A DNA stretch of 64,000 nt from Phormidesmis sp963789215 (GCA_963789215.1 CAWBJY010000005.1:124001-188000), one strand, 5' to 3'. Shown: positions 42,897-53,205, numbered from the stretch's first letter. Translations and numbers: made by a program. Notes: generated by a model from the letters alone, not told the origin.

Positions 42897-44441
42897 CTAC
42901 GCCAACCGTTTAATTAGATGGTCGCCTACTCGCATTGCGTTCGCCATAATCGTCAAAGACGGATTTACTGCCGCACTAGACGGAAAAAAGCTGCCATCTA
43001 CCACATACAAATTGTCCAAATCGTGAGCCTTACAGTTCACATCTAAAACCGACGTAGCCGGATCGGTGCCAAACCGACAGGTGCCTACCTGATGCGCCAC
43101 CGCGCCCACCGGCAAAATCTTTGTAAAATACCAGGAAAGCGGCAGTATGCTCCCTTCACTGTCTACCGTTTGAATTACTTTCTTCCAGCGTCGAATCAGC
43201 CGCTTAAACGCGCTCATATTGTTCGGCTCGTAGCGCACTGTCGTCTTCCCATTTTTTACCGTCACCCGGTTTTGCGGATCGGGTGCGTCTTCTCCTGTTA
43301 GCCACCAATCCACCGTTCGCTTTGCCGCTAGCTGCAGCGCTAGCATCGGCGCAATTTTAGGCACATCTAGTGCCAGCATCCGCGAGTTCACCTTACCGAG
43401 TAGCTGCACATGGCCCATCGGATAGTCAAACCCTGGCTCTCCCCAGTAATAATCATTTACGGCCAGCGTTTTCTGGAAGACACTGTGATTTTCCTTTAGA
43501 CTAATGCCCACGATCGCCGCTGCTAAATGCTTCATAAAGTTCCGACCGACCTGATCGGAGCTATTAGCCAACCCGTTCGGATGCTGGTCATTCGCTGAAT
43601 TGAGCAACAGCACCGCTGAGTTCACAGCGCCGCAGGCCACTACCACCACATCGCCGGTAAACGTTTGCATGTCTCCTGCAATCTCTGCTTCTACGCCGCT
43701 GATTTCTCGGCCAGACTCACTTGTACGCAGCCGGGTCACTTTTGCTTCGGTGATCAAATGCACATTCGAATTATCCATCACCGGACGAATGCAGTTCACA
43801 TCTGCATCCGACTTAGCATCAATAAAGCAGGGAAACCCATCGCAGGTATTACAACGAATGCACTCGCTTAAAAAGGCGTCTTTCTCATTCAGCTTTACCG
43901 ACAGCGGTAGATGAAACGGCTGCAATCCCTTCTTTTTAAGCGCTTCGTCAATCCAGGCGATTCGCGGCTCGTGGCTAATCGGCGGGAAAATATAGTCGTC
44001 ATTTCGATGCGGCTCCGTCGGGTCCTCACCTTTTTGACCATGCACCTGATAAAGGGCCTCGGCCTGCTCGTAGTAGCGCTCAAAGTCGTCGTACTTCAGC
44101 GGCCAAGCAGGCGAGGTGCCTTCGTGCAAATTGACCTCGTCAAAATCTTTCTCGCGTAGCCGAAACAGCGCCCCGCCGTAAACTTTGGTATTGCCACCCA
44201 CCCAATAGCCTATGCCCGGCTCAATGACAGATCCTTCAGGTGCGCTCCAAGTTTCATTAGTCTGATAGCGGCCATCTCGAAACACCGCATCCGTACTCCA
44301 ATTTGCCTTTTCCTTTGGCAAAAAAGATCCTCGCTCTAGCACTAAAATCTTTTTCCCGCTCGGAGCTAATCGGTGAGCTAGCGTTCCACCGCCCGCGCCG
44401 GTTCCGATAATGATTACGTCGTAGTGCGTACTTTCAGCCAT
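42897..44441 (-). CDS. GMC-family oxidoreductase (FAD)
   Basis: The 514-residue protein begins with the FAD fold HYDVIIIGTGAGGGTLAHRLA and has the GMC C-terminal signature: HQVGTCRFGTDP (catalytic His), then LYVVDGSFFPSSAAVNPSLTIMANAMR. A central cysteine group SECIRCNTCDGFPC lies near residue 180-195. GMC enzymes oxidise alcohols, sugars or choline-like compounds; the exact substrate is unknown. It has no signal peptide. Confidence 0.9.
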   Translation of the reverse strand: MAESTHYDVIIIGTGAGGGTLAHRLAPSGKKILVLERGSFLPKEKANWSTDAVFRDGRYQTNETWSAPEGSVIEPGIGYWVGGNTKVYGGALFRLREKDFDEVNLHEGTSPAWPLKYDDFERYYEQAEALYQVHGQKGEDPTEPHRNDDYIFPPISHEPRIAWIDEALKKKGLQPFHLPLSVKLNEKDAFLSECIRCNTCDGFPCFIDAKSDADVNCIRPVMDNSNVHLITEAKVTRLRTSESGREISGVEAEIAGDMQTFTGDVVVVACGAVNSAVLLLNSANDQHPNGLANSSDQVGRNFMKHLAAAIVGISLKENHSVFQKTLAVNDYYWGEPGFDYPMGHVQLLGKVNSRMLALDVPKIAPMLALQLAAKRTVDWWLTGEDAPDPQNRVTVKNGKTTVRYEPNNMSAFKRLIRRWKKVIQTVDSEGSILPLSWYFTKILPVGAVAHQVGTCRFGTDPATSVLDVNCKAHDLDNLYVVDGSFFPSSAAVNPSLTIMANAMRVGDHLIKRLA

Positions 44442-44445
44442 AGCC

Positions 44446-44490
44446 TTCCTGAATCAAACCTTCCTGAGTCGAACCGTTTTGAGTCGAACC
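44446..44490. repeat. 15-bp tandem repeat, three units
   Basis: Units at 44446-44460, 44461-44475 and 44476-44490 follow TTCCTGAGTCGAACC with small changes. They begin five bases upstream of the GMC start codon, so on the minus strand they form its leader and ribosome-binding region. Confidence 0.8.
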
Positions 44491-44567
44491 GTCTAGCTAG
44501 CAAAATTGCTTTTTAGTGCGATCGCCCATAATAATCTAACGGCTTCTGTTGGAATTAGCCGTACGGC

Positions 44568-45965
44568 TTAAGGCTCAATATCGTCAAGGCTCGATGTCGT
44601 TAAGGCTCGATGTCGCACCATTAAACCTGCTGTATCTTCAAGGTAGCTAGCAATGCCGCTCACGATTTTCTGAACCGCCTGAATGTCTCCGCTATCGTCA
44701 ATAGCCACTGCTAACGCATAGCGCTCTTGTCCAACCTGCATGGCCAGCGCTGATCCGATGACATAGCCGTTCTGACCCGTTTTTTCGCCCAGCCATTGAG
44801 CGTCTAGATCTTGCAATGCCTGGTAGCCTAGCTCCCGATCGGTCTGAGCGTGCAGCGCCTGGAGAAGCGCTTGTTCGCCGGGGCCTTGCAGGCTATAGGT
44901 CTGTACTAGCATGGCGGCTAGATCGTTAGTCGTCGCCTGGTTGCCGCGATCGCCCGCATCCTCGGGCATGACCAGATCGCCCACTAACTTATGGCCTGCG
45001 TAGGTATCCACATACCCCATCTCTTCGAGTTTGGCCGCTAGGCGATCACGGCCCATATAGTCAATTAGTTGATTGGTTGCAATATTATCGCTGTGGTCAA
45101 TCATCTGGGTCATGATCTGGCGCAGCGAGTAAGCCTTACCCACTTCTAGAATTGCGCCCTCTGCATTTTCGGTAAAGTTGCCAGGGTCTATCTCAATTTT
45201 TTGGTTAAGGTCAACGCTTCCAGCATCTGCTTCTTGAAGCAGCGCGATCGCAATAGCTAGCTTAATCAGGCTAGCAGGACTGGCCAACAGCTGATCCCCT
45301 TGATGATGCCGACACTGCTGAGAGTTAATCTGGCTTTTAACTTGGGTTTTATCGGTGATGCTGCTGTGAGCAGGACTAAGCAGCTTAGCTGGCCCGCTGT
45401 GAATATTGGCACTAGGATTGTCTATTTGGCAAAGCGTAACGTGAACCTGCTCAGGCCAAACGCCCGTATCTTCAATAATTTGAGCTAAGAAGGCGCTATC
45501 GGCTTTAGCGACTTTACGATCGGCAGTTGCTAGCAGCTGCTGGTATTGTTTCTGCTTACTAGTCGCTTGGTTATGCAGCTCTGACTTCTGGGGGATAGAT
45601 GCCAACGATTGCAAAGCAGCCTGCCACAAATCGCGCTCGCGGCGAGTGTAAGCCAAACTAGACTTAGGTTCAAGGCGAGCAGATTGGAAAGCTTTGACAG
45701 CTTGATTCGCCAACTTCTGAGCTTGCTCAAGCTGTTGACTAGCCCGGTCTTCAAGCTGATTTTCTAGCGCTAGCGCCGCTGATTGAGCCGTGATCTGGCC
45801 ATGTGAGTTACCCGTACCGCCGCTTGCCGCCACCAGCACAGCATCGTATTCGGGTTCACCCGCATGATCGAGTTGGGGAGCGCTTTTAATTGACAAGCTG
45901 CCGGCTAGACCTAAAAAAACGCTAGTGACAGCAGCGATCGCAGTGGGATACCAAAAGCCAGGCAT
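44568..45965 (-). CDS. Class A beta-lactamase-fold serine hydrolase (second copy)
   Basis: The ATG at 45965 gives 465 residues. One signal or anchor segment lies near residues 5-25. A helical Gln/Ala-rich region (about 55-145) precedes the catalytic domain. Motifs: SLIK (Ser near 231), SDN in HSDNIATN (near 290) and KTG in GEKTGQNG (near 393). It is a distant paralogue of the 24.8-26.5 kb gene; the two differ fully in the N-terminal parts. Its role at the cell wall cannot be separated from lactamase activity by sequence. The last codons lie in a 16-bp repeat. Confidence 0.85.
   Translation of the reverse strand: MPGFWYPTAIAAVTSVFLGLAGSLSIKSAPQLDHAGEPEYDAVLVAASGGTGNSHGQITAQSAALALENQLEDRASQQLEQAQKLANQAVKAFQSARLEPKSSLAYTRRERDLWQAALQSLASIPQKSELHNQATSKQKQYQQLLATADRKVAKADSAFLAQIIEDTGVWPEQVHVTLCQIDNPSANIHSGPAKLLSPAHSSITDKTQVKSQINSQQCRHHQGDQLLASPASLIKLAIAIALLQEADAGSVDLNQKIEIDPGNFTENAEGAILEVGKAYSLRQIMTQMIDHSDNIATNQLIDYMGRDRLAAKLEEMGYVDTYAGHKLVGDLVMPEDAGDRGNQATTNDLAAMLVQTYSLQGPGEQALLQALHAQTDRELGYQALQDLDAQWLGEKTGQNGYVIGSALAMQVGQERYALAVAIDDSGDIQAVQKIVSGIASYLEDTAGLMVRHRALTTSSLDDIEP
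44570..44617. repeat. 16-bp tandem repeat, three units, across the end of the serine hydrolase gene
   Basis: Units at 44570-44585, 44586-44601 and 44602-44617 follow AAGGCTCGATGTCGTT. Because 16 is not a multiple of three, each unit is read in a different frame. They encode the last residues (about RHRALTTSSLDDIEP) on the minus strand, and the stop codon at 44568-44570 meets the edge of the first unit. Confidence 0.85.
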
Positions 45966-46232
45966 TTTAAAGACCAGTGACGAAGAACCAATAACGAAAA
46001 ACGAGTTCAGAATCAAGTAACCGTAGGAGCAAACGCATCTAGCTTTATGATCTCGACAGGGTACCCAACCAGTCTGACAAAACTATAACCACTAATCTTA
46101 ATCAGATAAGCTTAAATCAGAGAAATAGCAACGCAATCACCTCATATTACCAACATAATTGAGCGTAAATTGACACCTACAGGCATAGCATCCTGCTAAT
46201 CTAGCTAACTGGAAAGGAATCGAGGAACCCCT

Positions 46233-47675
46233 ATGTCAGCCATCCGCGAGTTGCATCAACAGCTCACGAGCAAAACCCGCAGCGCCGTCGAAATCGCTCA
46301 GGCCCAGCTCGACTTGGCCGAGGCCATAGAGCCAAAGCTAGAGAGTTTTGTGTCGATGACAGCTCAAAAGGCGTTGGCACAGGCACAGGCCGTAGACGAC
46401 AAAATCGCCGCCGGTGAAGACATCGGTCTGCTCGCCGGTATTCCTATTGCGCTCAAAGACAACCTCTGCACTAAGGGCATCCGCACCACCTGCAGCTCCA
46501 AAATGCTGGAGAACTTTGTGCCCCCCTACGACGCCACGGTCATCACCCGGCTTGACCAGGCAGGCACCGTTTTCATCGGCAAAACAAACCTAGACGAGTT
46601 CGCCATGGGCGGCTCCACCGAAAATTCAGCCTTCCATGCCACCCACAATCCTTGGGACATTTCCCGAGTACCCGGCGGCTCCTCCGGCGGCTCAGCCGCC
46701 GCGGTCGCTGGAGGCCAGGCCCCCATTTCACTAGGATCGGACACCGGCGGTTCCATCCGTCAACCGGCTTCCTTCTGCGGCATTGTTGGCATGAAGCCTA
46801 CCTATGGCCTAGTCTCTCGCTTTGGCCTGGTCGCTTTTGCCTCATCGCTCGATCAAATTGGTCCCTTTGGGCGCACGGTCGAAGATACGGCAATTCTGCT
46901 GAGTGCGATCGCCGGTCACGACGCCAAAGATGCTACTAGCCTCAAAGTCAAAATCCCCGACTACACCCAGTACTTAAAGACCGACCTTAAGGGCAAAAAA
47001 GTCGGCGTCATCCAAGAAACCTTCGGCGAAGGGCTAGACAGCGAAGTGGGCGATGCGGTGAACGCAGCTATCGATCAGCTCAAGTCACTAGGGGCAGAAG
47101 TTAAAACCATCTCCTGCCCCAAGTTCGACTACGGCGTCTCTGCCTACTACATCATTGCCCCCTGCGAAGCCTCAGCCAACCTAGCCCGCTACGATGGCGT
47201 CCGCTACGGTCTGCGCTCAGAAGAACCCAACCTGCTCTCGATGTATAACAAAACGCGAGCAGACGGCTTTGGCGACGAGGTGAAACGCCGAATCATGATC
47301 GGCACCTACGCTCTATCAGCAGGCTACTACGACGCCTTTTATCTCAAGGCCCAAAAGGTCAGAACGCTGATCAAACAAGACTTCGAGAACGCCTTCAAAG
47401 ACGTAGATGTGCTCGTTAGCCCTACCGTACCCACCACCGCATTTAAGGCCGGTGAAAAGGACGATCCGCTAAGCATGTATCTACTCGATTTGATGACTAT
47501 CCCAGTTAACATGGCGGGCCTACCGGGAATCAGCGTTCCCTGCGGTTTTGACAGCAACGGGATGCCCATTGGCTTACAGATTGTTAGCAACGTACTGCGC
47601 GAAGATCTGATATTTGAGGTGGCTCATGCCTACGAGCAAGCAACCGATTGGCATACGCGATCGCCCAAAATCTAA
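46233..47675 (+). CDS. gatA: Glutamyl/aspartyl-tRNA amidotransferase subunit A
   Basis: The 480-residue protein is a full amidase-signature enzyme. The catalytic Lys lies in PIALKDNLCTKG and the two serines in GGSSGGSAAAVAGG and SDTGGSIRQPAS. GatA frees ammonia from glutamine for conversion of Glu-tRNA(Gln) in the GatCAB complex. gatB and gatC are not in the window, as usual in cyanobacteria. The ATG at 46233 has GAGG about nine bases upstream. Confidence 0.97.
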   Translation: MSAIRELHQQLTSKTRSAVEIAQAQLDLAEAIEPKLESFVSMTAQKALAQAQAVDDKIAAGEDIGLLAGIPIALKDNLCTKGIRTTCSSKMLENFVPPYDATVITRLDQAGTVFIGKTNLDEFAMGGSTENSAFHATHNPWDISRVPGGSSGGSAAAVAGGQAPISLGSDTGGSIRQPASFCGIVGMKPTYGLVSRFGLVAFASSLDQIGPFGRTVEDTAILLSAIAGHDAKDATSLKVKIPDYTQYLKTDLKGKKVGVIQETFGEGLDSEVGDAVNAAIDQLKSLGAEVKTISCPKFDYGVSAYYIIAPCEASANLARYDGVRYGLRSEEPNLLSMYNKTRADGFGDEVKRRIMIGTYALSAGYYDAFYLKAQKVRTLIKQDFENAFKDVDVLVSPTVPTTAFKAGEKDDPLSMYLLDLMTIPVNMAGLPGISVPCGFDSNGMPIGLQIVSNVLREDLIFEVAHAYEQATDWHTRSPKI

Positions 47676-47743
47676 CCACCTTCTGTCAACCAAAGACAGT
47701 ACTTTCGACAGTAGCCAATAAAAGCTTTATGAGACGGTCACCT

Positions 47744-47760
47744 GTTTGATAAGATCAAAC
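47744..47760. promoter_or_regulatory. Perfect inverted repeat upstream of ilvC
   Basis: GTTTGAT and ATCAAAC flank AAG, making a 17-base perfect palindrome 96 bases before ilvC. It may be an operator or a weak gatA terminator stem; no T-run follows. Confidence 0.4.
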
Positions 47761-47855
47761 GTTCGACCAGGTATTCGTTCAAATAGTATTCACCGATACC
47801 TCACCCGCAGCACCGTTCGCCCACACCCCCACAGTTTAAGGAGATTAGATTTCAG

Positions 47856-48851
47856 ATGGCCAAGATGTATTACGACAGTGACGCAAATCTCGATTTGCTA
47901 AATGGTAAAACGGTGGCCATTATCGGCTACGGTTCTCAGGGCCACGCCCACGCGCTAAACCTCAAAGACAGCGGTGTAGATGTTGTCGTTGGCCTGTACG
48001 AAGGCAGCCGCTCTATTGAAAAAGCCGAAGCTGAAGGACTCGCCGTAAAGTCGGTAGCAGAGGCCTCTAAAGCCGCTGACTTCATCATGATTTTGCTGCC
48101 CGATGAGCTTCAGCGCGAAATCTACAAAGAGCACATTGCGCCCAACCTCGAAGCCGGTAACGTGCTGGCCTTTGCCCACGGCTTTAACATTAACTTCGGC
48201 CAAATTGTACCGCCCCAGGATGTAGACGTTGTCATGGCAGCGCCGAAAGGCCCCGGCCACCTAGTTCGCCGAACGTACGAGCAAGGCCAAGGCGTACCCG
48301 CGCTATTCGCCGTTTATCAAGATCCCTCCGGGCAGGCTCGCGACTTAGCAATGGCCTATACCAAAGGCATTGGCGGCACTCGCGCAGGCGTTTTAGAAAC
48401 CACTTTTCGCGAAGAAACCGAAACTGACCTCTTCGGCGAGCAGGCTGTACTTTGCGGTGGCCTGAGCGAGCTCATCAAAGCGGGCTTCGAGACATTAGTA
48501 GAAGCCGGTTATCAGCCAGAGCTAGCGTATTTTGAATGCCTGCACGAAGTGAAGCTAATCGTCGATTTAGTGGTAGAAGGCGGTCTTGCTAAAATGCGCG
48601 ACAGCATCTCAAACACCGCTGAGTACGGCGACTATACTCGCGGGCCTCGGGTGATTACAGAGGATACAAAAGTCGCAATGCGGCAGATTCTCAAAGAAAT
48701 TCAGACTGGGCAGTTTGCGCGCGAGTTCGTACTAGAAAACCAGTCTGGAAACGCAGGCTTCAACGCCACGCGCCGAATTGAAGCTGAGCATCCCATTGAG
48801 GAAGTCGGCAAGGACTTACGAGCGATGTTTAGCTGGTTAAAAAAGGTTTAG
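47856..48851 (+). CDS. ilvC: Ketol-acid reductoisomerase
   Basis: The 331-residue protein is a class I enzyme. NADPH-binding GYGSQGHAHALNL is at residues 25-37; AAPKGPGHLVRR and the metal-binding FGEQAVLCGG and ECLHEVKLIVD blocks follow. It catalyses the second step of valine and isoleucine synthesis. AAGGAG lies about a dozen bases before the ATG. The gene is 180 bp after gatA and probably has its own promoter. Confidence 0.98.
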   Translation: MAKMYYDSDANLDLLNGKTVAIIGYGSQGHAHALNLKDSGVDVVVGLYEGSRSIEKAEAEGLAVKSVAEASKAADFIMILLPDELQREIYKEHIAPNLEAGNVLAFAHGFNINFGQIVPPQDVDVVMAAPKGPGHLVRRTYEQGQGVPALFAVYQDPSGQARDLAMAYTKGIGGTRAGVLETTFREETETDLFGEQAVLCGGLSELIKAGFETLVEAGYQPELAYFECLHEVKLIVDLVVEGGLAKMRDSISNTAEYGDYTRGPRVITEDTKVAMRQILKEIQTGQFAREFVLENQSGNAGFNATRRIEAEHPIEEVGKDLRAMFSWLKKV

Positions 48852-49118
48852 GACAAGGCTTAGTCTTTTTGAACAAAGGGTTCAACTCTGGTGGGGTGGC
48901 CGCCTTGGCTGCCCCAAAATTAGGCAAGCTAGAGGTCCATCCCATCAGAGATTCAAGAAAGGCTAAAAAACTGGTGGTACGATCACGGCCAGAGAATATT
49001 AACCAAAGATTAAGTGACTCTGTTTTGTGTCCTATCTATCTGACCCCGGCGTCAAGGTATCTGACACTAAGGCAAATGTCTTCTTTTGCTGACAACCTAC
49101 TTTTTGTGTGTGTAACTT

Positions 49119-51674
49119 ATGCCATCAACAGAAATCAATGCGGTGCCCCTGCATTCTGAAAACACTGTAGAAAACGACCGTACAGGCCTGACGCCAGAAG
49201 CACTCAAGCGCGGTTTCTTAGATAACTTGTTTTATGTGCAAGGAAAGTCGCCAGAGCTTTCTTCTATGCACGACTATTATATGGCGCTCGCCTATACTGT
49301 GCGCGATCGCATGTTGCACCACTGGCTCAGCTCCGCTAGCACCTACCGCGACAACAAATCGCGCACAGCGGTCTATCTCTCCGCCGAATTCTTAATGGGG
49401 CCTTATCTGGGCAACAACCTGATCAACTTAGGTCTATACAGCGCAGTTGAAACGGCGATGTCCGACCTGGGTTTGAGCCTAGACGAAATTATCGCCCAGG
49501 AAGACGAACCGGGTTTAGGCAACGGCGGCCTCGGTCGCTTGGCAGCTTGCTATCTAGACTCTATGGCAACCCTGCAAATTCCCTCTTTGGGCTACGGCAT
49601 TCGCTACGAATTCGGCATCTTTAAGCAAGAGCTGCACGACGGCTGGCAGGTAGAGCAAACCGACAAATGGCTCGCCAACGGCAACCCCTGGGAAGTCGCT
49701 CGTCCGCAGTGGTCGCAGTCAGTAAAGCTAGGCGGCTATACCAAAGCCTACACAGATATTAAAGGCGACTATCGCGTAGAGTGGGTGCCCGAGCGCATTG
49801 TTAAAGGCGTTCCGTACGACACGCCTATTTTGGGATATCAGGTTAACACCGCAAACACGCTGCGCCTGTGGAAAGCCGAATCTCCAGATGCATTTGACTT
49901 TGGCGCATTCAACCAGGGTGACTATTCAGGCGCGGTTAATTCCAAGGTCGTTTCAGAGAACATCTCGAAGGTTCTCTACCCCAACGACGAGCACCTAGAA
50001 GGCAAGCAGCTGCGGCTAGAGCAACAGTATTTCTTTGTCTCCTCCTCCCTGCAAGATATGATTCGGATTTTGCTCCGCGATGGCATGGCCATTGAGCAAT
50101 TCCCCGAAAAGTACACCATTCAGATGAACGATACGCACCCGGCGATCGCCGTTCCTGAACTCATGCACCTGCTCATAGACGAGCACGAGCTATCTTGGGA
50201 TCACGCTTGGGAGATCACTCAAAAATCTCTTGCCTACACCAACCATACGCTGCTGCCCGAAGCCTTAGAGCGCTGGCCGATTGATCTTTTCGGCTCCTTG
50301 CTCCCTCGCCATCTAGAAATCATCTTCGAAATCAACCGCCTATTTTTGGAGCAAGTACGCATCAAATTTGGTCAAGACAACGAACGCCTAGAGCGCATGT
50401 CTTTGATTGATGAAAGCGGCGGGCGCTACGTGCGCATGGCCAACCTAGCCTGCGTCGGCAGCCACCACATCAACGGCGTAGCCGCCCTGCACACCGAACT
50501 GCTGCAGCAAACCGTCCTCAACGACTTCTACAAGCTCTTCCCAGAAAAATTCATCAACGAGACCAACGGTGTTACCCCCCGCCGCTGGATGGTGCTCAGC
50601 AACCCCAAACTAACTCGCCTAATCGATCAGCGAATTGGCGATAGCTGGCCCACGCAGCTCGACCAGCTTAAAAGGCTAGAGAAGTTTGCAGACGATCCAG
50701 GCTTTAGAACAGAGTGGCGACAGATTAAGCAGGCAAACAAAGAAGTGCTAGCTGCACGCATCGAAAAAGCGACGGGTGTAAAAGTCAGCCCTAATTCGAT
50801 GTTCGACGTACAGATTAAGCGCATCCATGAGTACAAGCGCCAGCAGCTCAACGCGCTGCACATTATCTCGCTGTACAACAAGCTAAAGCAAAACCCAGAG
50901 ATGAAGATCACGCCGCGCACCTTTATCTTTGCGGGTAAAGCAGCACCGGGCTACTTCATGGCCAAGCTCATCATCAAGCTCATTACCTCTGTAGGCCGAG
51001 TCGTCAACCGCGACCCCGACGTGCGCGATCAAATTAAGGTCATTTTCTACCCCAACTACAACGTCACCAACGCCCAGCCGGTTTATCCAGCCTCCGATCT
51101 GTCCGAGCAGATTTCGACCGCAGGCTTTGAAGCCTCGGGAACCGGCAATATGAAGTTCGCCATGAACGGAGCGCTAACGATTGGCACGCTAGACGGAGCT
51201 AACGTAGAAATTCGTGAGGAAGTCGGTGCAGATAACTTCTTCTTGTTCGGCCTAGATGCTGAAGAAGTCGCAAAGCTAAAATCGACTGGCTACAACCCAC
51301 GCAAATACTACGAAGAAAACGAAGACCTGCGAACCGTCATCGATCTCATCGGCTCCGGCATCTTCTCCAGTGGAGATACCGAACTGTTCCGACCCCTGAT
51401 TGATAATCTGCTGTATCAAGATCGCTTTATGGTGCTAGCCGACTATCAGGCGTATGTGGACTGCCAGGTAAAGGTAAGCGAAGCTTATCAAAACCAAGAC
51501 GAGTGGGTGCGCATGTCCATCTTGAATGCGGCAAGAATGGGCAAGTTCTCTAGCGATCGCTCTATCCAAGAATACTGCGATCAGATTTGGAACATTAAGC
51601 CTGTACCCGTAGAGCTACAAGAATATGAAAAAACGCTGAAAGTGATGACAGATAAAAATACTCGGCTCTCGTAG
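49119..51674 (+). CDS. glgP: Glycogen/alpha-glucan phosphorylase
   Basis: The 851-residue protein has the full family length. The N-terminal block SRTAVYLSAEFLMGPYLGNN, the DEPGLGNGGLGRLAACYLDS region and the pyridoxal-phosphate lysine in EASGTGNMKFAMNG are clear. It breaks down glycogen by phosphorolysis to glucose-1-phosphate. The ATG at 49119 is chosen; a small ORF overlapping upstream is not real. A strong hairpin follows the stop. Confidence 0.97.
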   Translation: MPSTEINAVPLHSENTVENDRTGLTPEALKRGFLDNLFYVQGKSPELSSMHDYYMALAYTVRDRMLHHWLSSASTYRDNKSRTAVYLSAEFLMGPYLGNNLINLGLYSAVETAMSDLGLSLDEIIAQEDEPGLGNGGLGRLAACYLDSMATLQIPSLGYGIRYEFGIFKQELHDGWQVEQTDKWLANGNPWEVARPQWSQSVKLGGYTKAYTDIKGDYRVEWVPERIVKGVPYDTPILGYQVNTANTLRLWKAESPDAFDFGAFNQGDYSGAVNSKVVSENISKVLYPNDEHLEGKQLRLEQQYFFVSSSLQDMIRILLRDGMAIEQFPEKYTIQMNDTHPAIAVPELMHLLIDEHELSWDHAWEITQKSLAYTNHTLLPEALERWPIDLFGSLLPRHLEIIFEINRLFLEQVRIKFGQDNERLERMSLIDESGGRYVRMANLACVGSHHINGVAALHTELLQQTVLNDFYKLFPEKFINETNGVTPRRWMVLSNPKLTRLIDQRIGDSWPTQLDQLKRLEKFADDPGFRTEWRQIKQANKEVLAARIEKATGVKVSPNSMFDVQIKRIHEYKRQQLNALHIISLYNKLKQNPEMKITPRTFIFAGKAAPGYFMAKLIIKLITSVGRVVNRDPDVRDQIKVIFYPNYNVTNAQPVYPASDLSEQISTAGFEASGTGNMKFAMNGALTIGTLDGANVEIREEVGADNFFLFGLDAEEVAKLKSTGYNPRKYYEENEDLRTVIDLIGSGIFSSGDTELFRPLIDNLLYQDRFMVLADYQAYVDCQVKVSEAYQNQDEWVRMSILNAARMGKFSSDRSIQEYCDQIWNIKPVPVELQEYEKTLKVMTDKNTRLS

Positions 51675-51699
51675 ATAGGCGAGTGTTCTTCTAATTTGA

Positions 51700-51740
51700 A
51701 AATGGGAAAGGCTCACTTACTATTTGGGCCTTTCCCATTT
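51700..51740 (+). terminator. Rho-independent terminator after glgP
   Basis: AAATGGGAAAGGC (51700-51712) pairs perfectly with GCCTTTCCCATTT (51728-51740), a 13-bp stem with a 15-base loop, followed by CGTTTTTA. It begins 26 bases after the glgP stop and could also serve the convergent flippase gene. Confidence 0.88.
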
Positions 51741-51819
51741 CGTTTTTATACGCTTGCCTTGCTACAATCCGCGGGCCAACATCCTAGAACCTAATATCCC
51801 AGAACGGCTCTGCCTTGTT

Positions 51820-53205
51820 TCACACTGCTGTAGAGAGGACTTTAAAGTGCTTGTAAGTAAAGCCCACCAAAATGACGTTCCAAAGAACCATGCTAATTGC
51901 CGTCGCGATCGCCGCCCCGTTGATCCCATAAAGCGGAATGAGCACAGCGTTTAGCACCACGTTCACCACCGCACTGACGCTCACACCTAAAGCCGTATCG
52001 CGGTCATGCCCAGTCATAATCAGTAGCTGCGCGGTTGCGCCCGTAAACGCATTAACAAGCTGCCCGCCCATCAGAATAAACAGTGCCGTTCTACCCGCCA
52101 AAACCTCCGGGCCGAACATCAGCAAAAACCAGTGAGAAGAGAGCACTAGCCCAACGGCTAGCACCGCCGATAGCGCAAACGTTGCCCGACAGCTTTGCTT
52201 AATGATTTGCCTTAGCCGAGCGATATCACCCTGCGCAAACACCGTGACAAAAATAGGCCCTAAAGCAGTGGCAAAAGCGACCTGCACGAACGAGATTAGC
52301 CCCGCTCCTTGGTTGGCTACCTTATAGATGCCGACTGACGCGTTGTCTTTCAAGATTCCCAGCATTACAGAATCAGTCTGTCCGTTAATCACATACATGC
52401 TGCCGATTAGTAGCATCGGCATCGCCGCTCTTAGCCACAAACCACGACTGTAGCGAGATCGAGATTTATATAGTTTTGGGCCGAGCTTCCTCGTTTGCAG
52501 CAAGCTTCCAACGTAAAATGCGATCGCCGTTGCCACCCAATAGATAGACATCACCACCGGCACCGGCAGCTTCTTTAGCTCTGGTAATCCTAAACCAGCA
52601 GATAACCCCAAAAGATGTAGCGCAAACAGCCCTCCCGAACAGACAAAAAGAATCCCCGGATGCACAATCGCCTCAGGTAGCTGACTAGCTACCACGCTTT
52701 TCATCGCCTGCAAAGCACCCACCCGCAGCCGGGAAAGCGCCACGAAAGGCAGCGAAGCTATGCCAATTGCAAACGCCATCAGCGCCTGTCCATTTTCGGC
52801 TAAACCCAGCAGCCAGCAGCCCACCACTGCCACAATCGCCAGCAACACCGAACTTAGCAAAACCAGTTGATTAGAAAAGCCCAGCAGCCCCTTTGCATCC
52901 GCCCAGCTACGCCGCACCGAATAGACCGCTAGCTCCCGGTTAATTACCCCTTCAAACCCTAGCGCTGCCGGAATCAGCAGAATATACACCCAGGCAATAA
53001 TGTAAGAATATTCGCCGTAGCCGCTCACGCCCGCTAGCCGCACTAGCAGCAAGCTGTTGGCATACATTAGCCCTACGTTCAAAACCTTTAAGGCAACGGT
53101 GCCGCTCATCGCCTTAACGATAAAGCGCCGTAAAGACTCGTTTTGGCCTTCCAATTTTCCTTCAGGCGACCCCATCGCTCGATCCATCCATACCTTTATA
53201 CTCAT
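51820..53205 (-). CDS. Polysaccharide/lipid-linked oligosaccharide flippase (MATE/MOP type)
   Basis: The ATG at 53205 has GGAAG five bases upstream and is preferred over the one at 53280 (461 residues). About 12-14 hydrophobic segments and conserved pieces (SLLLVRLAGVSGYGEYSYI, INGQTDSVMLGILKDNASVGIYKVANQ, GINGAAIATAISMVLWN) mark the MOP/Wzx superfamily. Such proteins flip undecaprenyl-linked glycans for cell-surface polymers. No glycosyltransferase lies next to it, so the polymer is unknown. Confidence 0.85.
   Translation of the reverse strand: MSIKVWMDRAMGSPEGKLEGQNESLRRFIVKAMSGTVALKVLNVGLMYANSLLLVRLAGVSGYGEYSYIIAWVYILLIPAALGFEGVINRELAVYSVRRSWADAKGLLGFSNQLVLLSSVLLAIVAVVGCWLLGLAENGQALMAFAIGIASLPFVALSRLRVGALQAMKSVVASQLPEAIVHPGILFVCSGGLFALHLLGLSAGLGLPELKKLPVPVVMSIYWVATAIAFYVGSLLQTRKLGPKLYKSRSRYSRGLWLRAAMPMLLIGSMYVINGQTDSVMLGILKDNASVGIYKVANQGAGLISFVQVAFATALGPIFVTVFAQGDIARLRQIIKQSCRATFALSAVLAVGLVLSSHWFLLMFGPEVLAGRTALFILMGGQLVNAFTGATAQLLIMTGHDRDTALGVSVSAVVNVVLNAVLIPLYGINGAAIATAISMVLWNVILVGFTYKHFKVLSTAV

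Noticed and set aside
48869..49159. 96-codon ORF between ilvC and glgP
   Set aside because: It begins with TTG, has no family likeness, and overlaps the true glgP start; the sequence reads like spacer.
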